A stretch of DNA of 57,583 nt from an uncultured Collinsella sp. (GTDB lineage Bacteria; Actinomycetota; Coriobacteriia; Coriobacteriales; Coriobacteriaceae), in the NCBI GenBank assembly GCA_900540935.1, contig UQHW01000012.1:1-57583 (forward strand), given 5' to 3'. The translations under genes and the position numbers were made by a program. Positions within the stretch are counted from its first letter, which is position 1. Every line of letters starts with the position of its first letter. The notes under the pieces are model-generated. The model saw only the letters and a program-made list of their open reading frames with translations. It was not told the origin of the DNA and searched no databases. Below are positions 23,225 through 31,032 of the stretch, one piece after another.

Positions 23225-25798
23225 GTGTCTGATCAACAGCAAGAAAACGAAATAACGACGACGCAAGCCGCTCCCGCTGCACCGGTTGCGTCGGACCAGG
23301 TCGCGGCGCCCGCGCATGCCTCGGCTCCTGAGACGCCTAAGGCTGCTTCGACGCCTACGCCTGCAACGGCTGAGAAGGCCGTGCCTGCAACTGGTGAGGA
23401 GGCTGCTCCGGCAAAGCCCAAGCGTACGCGCCGCACGGCCAAGCCTGCTGCTGACGGCGAGGAGGTCACCAAGCCCAAGCGCCGTACCACGCGCATGACG
23501 CGCGTCAAGCGCACCGTTGCAGCTGACTCCTCGGCGCCGATTTCCGATGAGGTCGCGCAGGCACGTGCGTTGGCGCAGATTAGCGAGGCTCAGGTGGTGC
23601 GCGCCCGCCGTCGTGCTGCCGAGCGCGAGGCCGCGGCTCTGACCGAGCTTGCAGCTCCGTCTGTGCCCGAGACCCCTGCCGCCACCGAGACGCCTGCCGC
23701 CGACCAGCCAACCGAGAAGCCGGTACCGCGCACACGCCGTCGCACGGCTGCTAAGGCCGAGCAGGTTGCCGATCAGGTAACCCCCGAGCTCGCTGAGGCT
23801 TCGGTCCGTTCCGCGGCAGGGGAGGGCACATCGCCTGTTGAGCCCGCTGCGCCTGCCGAGGCCAGCGAAGTTCCCGTTGTCGATCCGGCTTTGCGCCCGC
23901 ACCGTCGCGGTCGCAAGCCCAAGGCTTTCGTCGAGGCCGAGAAGGCCGCAGCCGCAGCCGCCGCCGCTCGGGATGCTGCGGCGACCGCCGAGCCTGCAAC
24001 CGCTGCCGATGCACCCGTCCAGGATGCTACGACTTCCGAGGCCGTTTCTGCTGATGTCGAGCCCGCCGGCGTCCGCCCTGGTCGCAGCCATCGTACTGCT
24101 GCTAAGCGCACGTTCAAGGCCAAGGCTGCCAAGAAGGGTGCGTCCGAGGATTCCGCCGAGACGACCGCCGATGCATCGATTGATGCCGCTGAGTCCCAGG
24201 ACGTCGAACAGCCTGCGTCCGAGAAGCCCAAGCGCGGTCGTAAGAAGTCCGCTAAGGCCAAGGCGTCCGAGCAGCAGGCTGATGCCGAAGCGCAGATTGA
24301 TTCCGGCGCCGAGGCCAATGACGCCGCTGCGGCCAATGCCGGCGCCGCCGCAACCGATGGCGCCGCGCCCGCCGAGGCCGAAGACGGCGCTCGCCCCAAC
24401 CGTCGCCAGCACAAGCGCAACGAGGAGCGCAACGATCGCAAGGACGAGCGCAACAACGACCGTCGCAACCGTCAGCGCGATCGCAAACAGCGCAACAAGG
24501 AGCGCAACGCCGCCCCCACCGAGCCCACGCTTTCGCGCGAGGAGCTCGCTGCCATGAAGGTCGCCGAACTGCGCGAGAAGGCCAAGGAGTTCGAGATCGA
24601 GACGACCGGCAAGAAGAAAGCCGAGCTCGTCGAAGAGATCTACGTCACCGCTGCGAAGGCCGAGGGCTTCCGCGACATCAAGGGCATTCTGCAGATTCGC
24701 CCGGACAGCTCCGGCATCATCCACGCCCATGGCTACATGAAGTCCAACGACGACGCCTTCGTGCCCGCCTACCTCATCCGCTCCGCGCGTCTGCGCACGG
24801 GCGACGTCATCGAGGGCTCGCTTCGTCCTTCGCGCGGCGGCGACAAGCGCGCCGGCCTCGCCAAAATCACGACCGTCAACGGTCTAGACCCCGAGCAGAT
24901 TCGCAACCGCCCCAAGTTCGGTGACCTCACCCCGGTCTATCCCAATGAGCCGCTGCGCATGGAGCATGGCAAGGACTCCATTACCGGTCGCGCCATCGAC
25001 ATCGTGTCGCCGATCGGCAAGGGTCAGCGTGGCCTGATCGTGTCCCCGCCCAAGGCCGGCAAGACCACAATCCTCAAGAAGATCTGCCAGTCTATCTCGA
25101 TTAACAACCCCGAGGTGCACCTCATCTGCCTGCTCGTCGACGAGCGCCCCGAAGAGGTTACCGATATGCAGCGTTCCATCAAGGGCGAGGTTGTTGCGTC
25201 GACCTTCGATATGCCCGCCGACAACCACACTCGTGTGGCAGAGCTCGTCATCGAGCGCGCCAAGCGCATCGTGGAGCTGGGCGGCGATGTCGTGGTGGTG
25301 CTCGACTCCATCACGCGTCTTGCCCGCGCCTACAACTTGGCGGCGCCCGCCTCAGGCCGCATCCTTTCGGGCGGCGTCGATTCGGCGGCCCTGTATCCGC
25401 CCAAGCGCTTCCTGGGCGCAGCCCGTAATATCGAGAACGGTGGCTCGCTCACCATCCTGGCCTCTGCCCTCATCGACACCGGTTCCAAGATGGACGAGGT
25501 CATCTTTGAGGAGTTCAAGGGCACCGGCAACATGGAGCTCAAGCTTGACCGCGACCTAGCCGATCGCCGCATCTTCCCGGCTATCGACCCCGTTGCCTCC
25601 GGCACGCGTAACGAGGACCTGTTGGTCGACGAGCAGATGCGTCCGTTTGTCTTTGGCCTGCGTCGCATTCTTGCCGGCATGAACAACACCGAGCGCGCGG
25701 CCGCATCGTTTATCAAGGGTCTTAAGGGCACCAACACCAACCAGGAGTTCCTGGTGCGTTCGGCCAAAAAACACAGCGACTACGAGCAGACGTTCTAG
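23225..25798 (+). CDS. rho: Transcription termination factor Rho with long disordered N-terminus
   Basis: An 857-residue hexameric RNA helicase that ends transcription; E. coli Rho is 419. The C-terminal ~420 residues are normal: a Rho_N SAP-like helix domain (LSREELAAMKVAELREKAKE, about 436), the RNA-binding cold-shock domain from GFRDIKGILQIRPDSSG (about 481), Walker A SPPKAGKTT (607-615), VCLLVDERPEEVTDM-type Walker B region and GGVDSAALYPPKRF. The first ~430 residues are Ala/Pro/Glu with repeated basic clusters (KPKRTRRT, KPKRRTTRMTR, RRNRQRDRKQRNKERN) and no predicted fold. Actinobacterial Rho often has an insert, but this is extreme. The start is GTG 23225, with AAAGAAAG upstream. Confidence 0.96.
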   Translation: MSDQQQENEITTTQAAPAAPVASDQVAAPAHASAPETPKAASTPTPATAEKAVPATGEEAAPAKPKRTRRTAKPAADGEEVTKPKRRTTRMTRVKRTVAADSSAPISDEVAQARALAQISEAQVVRARRRAAEREAAALTELAAPSVPETPAATETPAADQPTEKPVPRTRRRTAAKAEQVADQVTPELAEASVRSAAGEGTSPVEPAAPAEASEVPVVDPALRPHRRGRKPKAFVEAEKAAAAAAAARDAAATAEPATAADAPVQDATTSEAVSADVEPAGVRPGRSHRTAAKRTFKAKAAKKGASEDSAETTADASIDAAESQDVEQPASEKPKRGRKKSAKAKASEQQADAEAQIDSGAEANDAAAANAGAAATDGAAPAEAEDGARPNRRQHKRNEERNDRKDERNNDRRNRQRDRKQRNKERNAAPTEPTLSREELAAMKVAELREKAKEFEIETTGKKKAELVEEIYVTAAKAEGFRDIKGILQIRPDSSGIIHAHGYMKSNDDAFVPAYLIRSARLRTGDVIEGSLRPSRGGDKRAGLAKITTVNGLDPEQIRNRPKFGDLTPVYPNEPLRMEHGKDSITGRAIDIVSPIGKGQRGLIVSPPKAGKTTILKKICQSISINNPEVHLICLLVDERPEEVTDMQRSIKGEVVASTFDMPADNHTRVAELVIERAKRIVELGGDVVVVLDSITRLARAYNLAAPASGRILSGGVDSAALYPPKRFLGAARNIENGGSLTILASALIDTGSKMDEVIFEEFKGTGNMELKLDRDLADRRIFPAIDPVASGTRNEDLLVDEQMRPFVFGLRRILAGMNNTERAAASFIKGLKGTNTNQEFLVRSAKKHSDYEQTF

Positions 25799-25836
25799 GT
25801 TGTCATCCACGCGCAGCGATAGTTATCAATGCGATA

Positions 25837-25867
25837 AAGGGTCGGGGCTTTGAGCCTCGGCCCTTTT
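25837..25867 (+). terminator. Terminator after rho
   Basis: AAGGGTCGGGGC and GCCTCGGCCCTT pair around TTTGA, followed by a short T run. Confidence 0.75.
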
Positions 25868-26111
25868 CCATAGCGCCGCTCCGCGCTTATTTTTGACCGT
25901 AAGACCGACGAGCAGCAGGTTTCCCGTTTCAATCCGACATCGTCGCTTGCAATCGGCAGGGCGGTTTCGCATAATAGCTTTTAAGCTTCGCGACGGAAAA
26001 CGCAGATGAAACGAACCATATACCGTTGCTTTGGGGCATAGCCCCGCTTCATCTTCTCTCGCGCAGCCAACTGAATGATGCGATTTTGGTGCTGGAAGAT
26101 GGGGAGAGCTC
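25868..26111. other. Intergenic region after rho
   Basis: About 240 bases between the rho terminator and the next start (the whole gap from 25799 is 313). AT-richer in the middle. No gene, repeat or clear promoter is recognised. Confidence 0.4.
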
Positions 26112-27512
26112 ATGGCTTCTTCTGATGCAACACAACGAGCAGTCCTTGCCGGACTTTCGTGCGGGATCGGCCTTGCCGCTCCCGTGGTTATGTATGCCGC
26201 GACGCTGCCGTTTTCGTCGGTGAACGAGACGGTCGTGGCGGGTGCGGTTCCCTTCGCCGTGGGCGCGGTGGCGGGCGTGGGCATCTATGCCGCCTCGCTG
26301 GGTATCTCCGAGTATCGTGCGCAGCGTGAAGAGCGTCTGTTCCAGCCCGATGCCATGGGCGGTGCCGCCAATCTCAATCAGCATCAAAGCGAGTTCAAGA
26401 CCGCCTCGATTCCAGCTCAGCAGCAGGATGCGACTCCTTACGCTGCGACTTCTGCTTCTCAGGCTCAGTCGGAGCAGTCTACCTCGGCATTCCTTTCCGG
26501 CCTGACTGGTGCGTTCCAGCGCCGTCATGTCGATGATGGTGTCCCTACCATCGCTCGAGCCGCAGATGCTATGGACGAGGCCGAGGCTTGGTCCATGATC
26601 GACAGTATGCTCGACGACGATTCGCCGGTTAGCTGCGACCCTGCACGCTCGCGCGACGTCTATCAAGTCGCCATCGACGAGCTCACCAACGGCGGGCAGA
26701 CCGGCTCCTTCAATCGCGACGACATCGCCGCCGCGGCGCGTGCCGTGTCGGGCTCCCAGGCCGCCCCTGCGGGCAGCACGGCGGCTTTCGTGGCACTCGT
26801 TGCCAACGCGGCAGCCAATAACGCCTACGGCGCTACCTCGGCGGACGCGAACGCTTCTGCCGATAATTCGTACGTTGATGAAGACATGACCGCGGACGAG
26901 GAGGCCGTTGCCGCCCGCCGTGCCGCCGAAAGCTCGCTTTGGGGCGCTCCTGCCCAGCAGCAGGCGGCTGAGGCTGCGCCGTACAGCGCAAACCTCGCCA
27001 GCATGCCTATCATTTCCGGTGCCGCGGACATCGATCTCGATGACCTCGATGAGCCTGCAGCCATCACCGCATCGATTGATGCCCAAGATCGCATCGACAC
27101 CGGCGACCTTCCGGATGCCTCGCTCGAGGTTGATGTCCCCATGGCCGATTACTCGGGCCACGAGGACATGTGGGCCGCCGCCACCGCGATTCTGGATGAG
27201 ATTGACGAGCCTGCTCCTGTTGCAGCCCCCGCTCCCGTCGCTGCCCCTCAGCCTGCTGCCCCCGCCTATGTCGGCCGTCACAGCGCTGTGTTCCCCGAGG
27301 ATACCGCCCGTATCTCGCGCGAGGGCATCGAGCGGGCCGAGGCTATTGCCGCCGGCATTATGGAAAATCGTCGTCACGAGCGCGTCAATCAGATCCTCGA
27401 GGAAGAGATCGAGCGCCTGCAGTCCTCTACCGCCAAGCGTACGGGCCGTGCCTATCTGAGCGTTATCGAGGGCGGTACCGCCAGCTTCGCGCCGCTCCGC
27501 GCGGAGGCATAA
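26112..27512 (+). CDS. Membrane-anchored acidic protein of unknown function
   Basis: A 466-residue protein not assigned to a family. Two hydrophobic helices near the N-terminus (about 10-32 and 42-62) form a hairpin anchor. The rest is Ala/Asp/Glu-rich, low complexity and probably largely disordered, with PAPVAAPAPVAAPQPAAPA near residue 375. A C-terminal helical segment (ISREGIERAEAIAAGIMENRRHERVNQILEEEIERLQ) looks folded. GGGGAGAG precedes ATG 26112. The VanZ gene starts 8 bases after its stop, so they form an operon. Function cannot be inferred. Confidence 0.75.
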   Translation: MASSDATQRAVLAGLSCGIGLAAPVVMYAATLPFSSVNETVVAGAVPFAVGAVAGVGIYAASLGISEYRAQREERLFQPDAMGGAANLNQHQSEFKTASIPAQQQDATPYAATSASQAQSEQSTSAFLSGLTGAFQRRHVDDGVPTIARAADAMDEAEAWSMIDSMLDDDSPVSCDPARSRDVYQVAIDELTNGGQTGSFNRDDIAAAARAVSGSQAAPAGSTAAFVALVANAAANNAYGATSADANASADNSYVDEDMTADEEAVAARRAAESSLWGAPAQQQAAEAAPYSANLASMPIISGAADIDLDDLDEPAAITASIDAQDRIDTGDLPDASLEVDVPMADYSGHEDMWAAATAILDEIDEPAPVAAPAPVAAPQPAAPAYVGRHSAVFPEDTARISREGIERAEAIAAGIMENRRHERVNQILEEEIERLQSSTAKRTGRAYLSVIEGGTASFAPLRAEA

Positions 27513-27519
27513 CTTCTGC

Positions 27520-27969
27520 ATGGTTAAGATCAATCGAAAATGGGCGGTCGTGACTTGCCTGATGGCGCTCTTGATCTGGGGCAATTCGCTGGTTCCCGGC
27601 TCGGGGTCGGGCTCGCTGAGCCTAACGGTCATGGAAGCTATCCGCGGTTTCCTGCACGGCGTGGGACTTCCATATGCATGGGTGACCAACTTTGTTGTTC
27701 GCAAGTGCGCGCATTTTACCGAGTATATGGTGCTCGGCATCCTGGCAACGCATGCCTTTGATTATGAGGGGCGGCGCACCTTTGACGTGCTGCTGCCCAC
27801 GGCGGTGTTCCTGCTGCTGATTCCTTCGATCGACGAGACGATTCAGCTCTTTGTGCCGGGACGCGCCGGCATGATCACCGATGTGATGATCGACTGCTGC
27901 GGAGCGGCAACGGGCGTTGTGCTCCGATATCTCTTACGGTCGCTGATGTGCGCCAAAAAAGCCGCCTAG
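27520..27969 (+). CDS. VanZ-like family membrane protein
   Basis: A 149-residue protein with about four transmembrane helices and the VanZ signature: NFVVRKCAHFTEYMVLGIL (about 48-66) and PSIDETIQLFVPGRAGMITDVMIDCCG (about 104-130). VanZ confers low-level teicoplanin resistance in enterococci; for most homologues the biochemical role is unknown, though a link to the cell envelope is likely. GGAGG lies inside the end of the preceding gene, which ends 7 bases upstream. Terminated at once by a strong hairpin. Confidence 0.88.
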   Translation: MVKINRKWAVVTCLMALLIWGNSLVPGSGSGSLSLTVMEAIRGFLHGVGLPYAWVTNFVVRKCAHFTEYMVLGILATHAFDYEGRRTFDVLLPTAVFLLLIPSIDETIQLFVPGRAGMITDVMIDCCGAATGVVLRYLLRSLMCAKKAA

Positions 27970-28000
27970 GACGTATTGTTTGGTCCTAGGCGGCTTTTTA
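27955..28000. terminator. Bidirectional terminator after vanZ-like gene
   Basis: GCCGCCTAGGA (27961-27971) pairs perfectly with TCCTAGGCGGC (27984-27994), with A6 before and T5 after. The VanZ stop codon lies inside it. It could also serve the minus-strand ROK kinase gene ending at 28084. Confidence 0.9.
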
Positions 28001-28083
28001 TATTTGAGGGCTTATATGAGGCGTGGTGGCGTCGTTCCGTAGGTCGGATTTGCCGGGCGCGCCACGCCCTGTGGGTGCGTCTG

Positions 28084-28974
28084 CTACTGAAGCGCCTTAG
28101 CGCCCAGGGCCAAGCAGCCCATAATGCCCTGTTTGCCCTCGAGGCTGTTGTTGACGATATAGCTATCGATGTCGGCCATCTCGGGCGTGACGATGTAGCC
28201 GTTGAGCATCTCGGCGCACTTCTTGCGCGCGAGCGACACGATGGGGGTGTGGTCGGCTACGCCGCCACCGATGACGATCTTCTGCGGTGCGTAGCACAGG
28301 ATGTAGGTCATGAGCGCCTGCGCAAGGTATCCGGCAAGAAGGTCCATGGCCTCCGGGTCATCGGCCATCTCTCCGGCGCTCTTGCCACCCCAGCGCTTTT
28401 TAACGCCGGGGCCGGCGATGAGGCCCTCGAGGCAGTTGTCGTGGAAGGGGCAGCCGCTGTGCTCGCCGATGGTGTCGCGCGGGTCGCGCGTGACCAGGAT
28501 GTGACCGGCCTCGGGATGCATCATGCCGTGCACGAGCTTACCGCCCGAGAGCACGCCGGCGCCCACGCCGGTACCGATGGTCAGATACACCACGTCAGTG
28601 AGGCCCTGGGCGCAACCAAAGGTGACCTCGCCCAGGCAGGCGACGTTGACGTCGGTGTCGTAGCCGCAGGGAATATTGAGCTCGTTTTGGATGGTGCCCA
28701 GCAGGTCGAAGTAGCGCCATGCCGTTTTGGGCGTCTCCAGGATCTTGCCGTATTGGGGCGAGGCGGGGTTGACTGCGGTGGGGCCAAAGGCGCCGATGCC
28801 CAGCGCGGCGATGCCCTTGTCGGCAAACCATGCGTTGACGGCCTCAACGGTCTCCCGCGGGGTCGTGGTCGCAATCTGCTCGCGTTCCAGGACCGTGCCG
28901 TCTGCATAGCCCGTGGCGCAGACCATCTTGGTGCCGCCGGCCTCGAGCGCTCCGATAAGCTGCTGTTCTGCCAT
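28084..28974 (-). CDS. ROK-family sugar kinase (fructokinase-like)
   Basis: A 296-residue cytosolic kinase phosphorylating a hexose at the expense of ATP. The N-terminal phosphate loop IGALEAGGTKMVCA, the central YLTIGTGVGAGVL and the zinc site HPEAGHI with the Cys pair in GCPFHDNCLEG mark the ROK fold. The placement of the sugar motifs and the length fit the Bacillus-type fructokinase subgroup better than glucokinase. GAGAGAGGAAT precedes ATG 28974. No transporter or regulator lies beside it, so the substrate is inferred from the subgroup only. Confidence 0.87.
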   Translation of the reverse strand: MAEQQLIGALEAGGTKMVCATGYADGTVLEREQIATTTPRETVEAVNAWFADKGIAALGIGAFGPTAVNPASPQYGKILETPKTAWRYFDLLGTIQNELNIPCGYDTDVNVACLGEVTFGCAQGLTDVVYLTIGTGVGAGVLSGGKLVHGMMHPEAGHILVTRDPRDTIGEHSGCPFHDNCLEGLIAGPGVKKRWGGKSAGEMADDPEAMDLLAGYLAQALMTYILCYAPQKIVIGGGVADHTPIVSLARKKCAEMLNGYIVTPEMADIDSYIVNNSLEGKQGIMGCLALGAKALQ

Positions 28975-29049
28975 AGTATTCCTCTCTCTGGGACGAGTTG
29001 CTCCGTGACTAAAGTATAGGGCTCTAAACTATTTAAGAAAGCGTTATAA

Positions 29050-29090
29050 AAAGAAGCCTCGCAACGCGGCGGGCGGTGCGAGGCTTCTTT
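29050..29090 (-). terminator. Terminator after aminotransferase gene
   Basis: AAAGAAGCCTCGCA and TGCGAGGCTTCTTT form a 14-bp stem around a 13-base loop. A/T ends on both sides make it bidirectional. It lies 25 bases beyond the stop of the minus-strand aminotransferase. Confidence 0.85.
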
Positions 29091-29115
29091 GGTTGCTTTA
29101 GTTGCTGGGCCGTCC

Positions 29116-30299
29116 TTACCTGCGCGGCTTGATTTTATCACGTAGCGACTTGAGGTTCTCCAGCGCCGCGTTAAGCGTCTCGTCTCGCTTGGCAAAGTGG
29201 AAACGAATCAGATGGTTGACGGGCTCGCGGAAGAAGCTCGAGCCGGGCACGGCGCCCACGCCCACCTTAGACGCGAGATCCTCGCAGAATTCGAGGTCGC
29301 TGTCATAGCCAAACTCAGAGATGTCCATCATGACGTAGTAGGCGCCCTGCGGCACGTTATGCTCAAGACCGATGCTGTCGAGTCCCTGGCAGAACAGGTC
29401 GCGCTTGGCGGTGTAGAGGTCGAGGACCTCATCGTAATAGCTGTCGTCGAATTTGAGGGCGGTGACAACGGCTTCCTGCAGGGGGGGGCGGCGGCGCCCA
29501 CGGTGAGGAAGTCGTGGACCTTTTTGATGCGCTCGGTGATTTCGGCAGGGGCGATAGTGTAGCCCAGACGCCAGCCGGTGATGGAGTAGGTCTTGGACAG
29601 CGAGCTGCAGCTGATGGTGCGCTCAAACATGCCGGGCAGCGTGGCCATATAGACGTGCTCGTGGGGCGCGTAGACGATGTGCTCGTAGACCTCGTCGGTG
29701 ATGCAGTAGGTGTCGTACTTTTTGCAGAGGTCGGCGATAAAGGCGAGCTCATCGCGTGTAAAGACCTTGCCGCAGGGGTTGGAAGGGTTGCATAGGACGA
29801 TGGCCTTGGGGTCGTTGTCGCGGAAGGCCGCCTCGAGTGTCTCGCGGTCAAAGTCGAATGTGGGCGGGTTGAGCGGCACGTAGATGGGCTCGGCACCCGA
29901 AAGGATCGTGTCGGCGTCGTAGTTCTCGTAGAACGGCGAGAAGATGACGACCTTGTCGCCGGGGTTGGTGACCGTCATCATGGCGGCCATCATGGCCTCG
30001 GTGGAGCCGCAGGTGACTACGATATTCTCGTTGGGGTTCACCGGCATGCCCATAAAATGCTCCTGCTTGGCGGCAAGCGCCTCGCGCATGGCCTGGGAGC
30101 CCCAGGTGATGGAGTACTGGTGGTAGAGCGGCTTGGGGTCGGTGGCGATGGTGCTGAGGCTATTGAGCAGCTGCGCTGGGGGATCAAAGTCGGGGAAGCC
30201 CTGCGACAGGTTAACGGCGCCGTACTTATTGGAGATGCGCGTCATGCGGCGGATGACGGAATCAGTAAACGTTGCCGTGCGGTTGGAGAGTTCTTTCAT
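29116..30299 (-). pseudogene. PLP-dependent class I aminotransferase, frameshifted at a G8/C8 run
   Basis: Two overlapping frames together encode one fold type I aminotransferase of about 394 residues. The first frame starts at ATG 30299 (AAAGGA upstream) and carries ISNKYGAVNLSQGFPDFDPP, CNPSNPCGKVF, ITDEVYEH and the PLP-lysine region SSLSKTYSITGWRLGY. After VHDFLTVGAAAP the frame is lost. The rest (VPQGAYYVMMDISEFGYD to the stop at 29116) is in another frame. The break is at the homopolymer 29481-29488 (G8 on the plus strand). One extra or two fewer bases restore the frame. It may be a sequencing error, a recent mutation or a slippage switch. The amino acid substrate is unknown. Confidence 0.88.
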
Positions 30300-30409
30300 G
30301 CCGGTCCTTTCGAGCATTTGCAGTGGGGCAAGTTTACTCCTATGAAACCGGTGGGAAATGCTCGAAATGGTCTCGAAAAACTCTTTTCAAAATTCTTGAA
30401 AATTGGGGC

Positions 30410-30438
30410 TTGCATCGCGTGGCGTTCCTTGCAATAAT
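30410..30438 (+). promoter_or_regulatory. tRNA-His/tRNA-Lys promoter
   Basis: TTGCAT (30410-30415), a 17-bp spacer and AATAAT (30433-30438), 27 bases before the tRNA-His gene. Confidence 0.75.
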
Positions 30439-30464
30439 AGTCGAGCGCGAAGCGCACAGGACAC

Positions 30465-30542
30465 GGTGGGTGTAGCTCAGTTGGCTAGAGCGACGGGTTG
30501 TGGTCCCGTAGGTCGAGGGTTCGAGTCCCTTTACCCACCCCA
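30465..30542 (+). tRNA. tRNA-His (anticodon GTG)
   Basis: Acceptor GTGGGTG with TACCCAC plus the extra G at position -1 (30465) facing discriminator C, the hallmark of tRNA-His. The anticodon loop TTGTGGT gives GTG. The T-arm GAGGG/CCCTT surrounds TTCGAGT. CCA is encoded. Confidence 0.96.
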
Positions 30543-30564
30543 GTTCTTGCTTCGTGTTGATATC

Positions 30565-30637
30565 GGGTCGTTAGCTCAGTTGGTAGAGCAGGGGACTCTT
30601 AATCCCAAGGTCCAGGGTTCGACCCCCTGACGGCCCA
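30565..30637 (+). tRNA. tRNA-Lys (anticodon CTT)
   Basis: Acceptor GGGTCGT with ACGGCCC (one G-T pair), D-arm GCTC...GAGC, anticodon stem GGGGA/TCCCA-type with loop CTCTTAA (anticodon CTT), and T-arm CAGGG-TTCGACC-CCCTG. Discriminator A; a complete CCA is not encoded. It lies 22 bases after tRNA-His and is probably co-transcribed. Its 3' end is duplicated at 30799. Confidence 0.96.
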
Positions 30638-30902
30638 CCCAAAGCATGTTAAAGCGACTGGCTTAGACTGGTCGCTTTTTTTGTTAACCTCACATGGGGT
30701 CGAACCCGTCGGGGTGCGGAGCTGAGGAAATGCGTAAGCATTTGCCAGCGCAGCGCGCAAGGCGCGAAGCGCCGCAGCGACCGCCTGCGCAGCAGGCTGA
30801 CCCCCTGACGGCCCACCCAAAGATTGTTAAAGCGACTGGCTCAGGCTGGTCGTTTTTTGTTGACCACGCATGGGGTCGAACCCGAAAGGGCGCGGAGCTG
30901 AG
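30621..30902 (+). repeat. Tandem duplication of the tRNA-Lys 3' end and its terminator
   Basis: 30621-30727 (from GACCCCCTGACGGCCCACCC in the T-arm, through the terminator, to GGAGCTGAG) is repeated at 30799-30902 with scattered differences, an offset of 178 bases. The second terminator AAAGCGAC...GGTCGTTTTTT is degenerate. Between the copies is a run of short palindromes (AAATGCGTAAGCATTT, GGCGCGAAGCGCC, CCTGCGCAGCAGG). tRNA 3' ends are common integrase targets, so this may be an old attachment-site duplication or a simple tandem duplication. Confidence 0.8.
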
Positions 30903-31032
30903 TAATCTGCACCGTGATTCCCTTAGGGAAACACGGCTAAAGCCCCGTAGGCGTGTTCTCCTTAGGGGAATCATGCTTACGGGGCTCGATGCATGTTGAG
31001 AAGTTGTGATCAAACTCAAAGTGAGAATCGAT
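30638..31032. other. tRNA-downstream region with repeats and a terminator-like hairpin
   Basis: Besides the duplication there is a long hairpin at about 30940-30986, in which AGCCCCGTA pairs with TACGGGGCT. Read on the minus strand the hairpin ends in GGGGCTTTAG and may terminate the FAD oxidoreductase gene that stops at 31033. Inside and beside it are nested TTCCCTTAGGGAA and TCCTTAGGGGA palindromes. No gene is seen. Confidence 0.5.
30651..30682 (+). terminator. Terminator after tRNA-Lys
   Basis: AAAGCGAC and GTCGCTTT enclose TGGCTTAGACTG, followed by T7 in total. Confidence 0.9.

Noticed and set aside
30465..31032. Complete integrated prophage or genomic island at the tRNA-Lys gene
   Set aside because: Only a 178-base duplication is present; no integrase or phage gene lies nearby.
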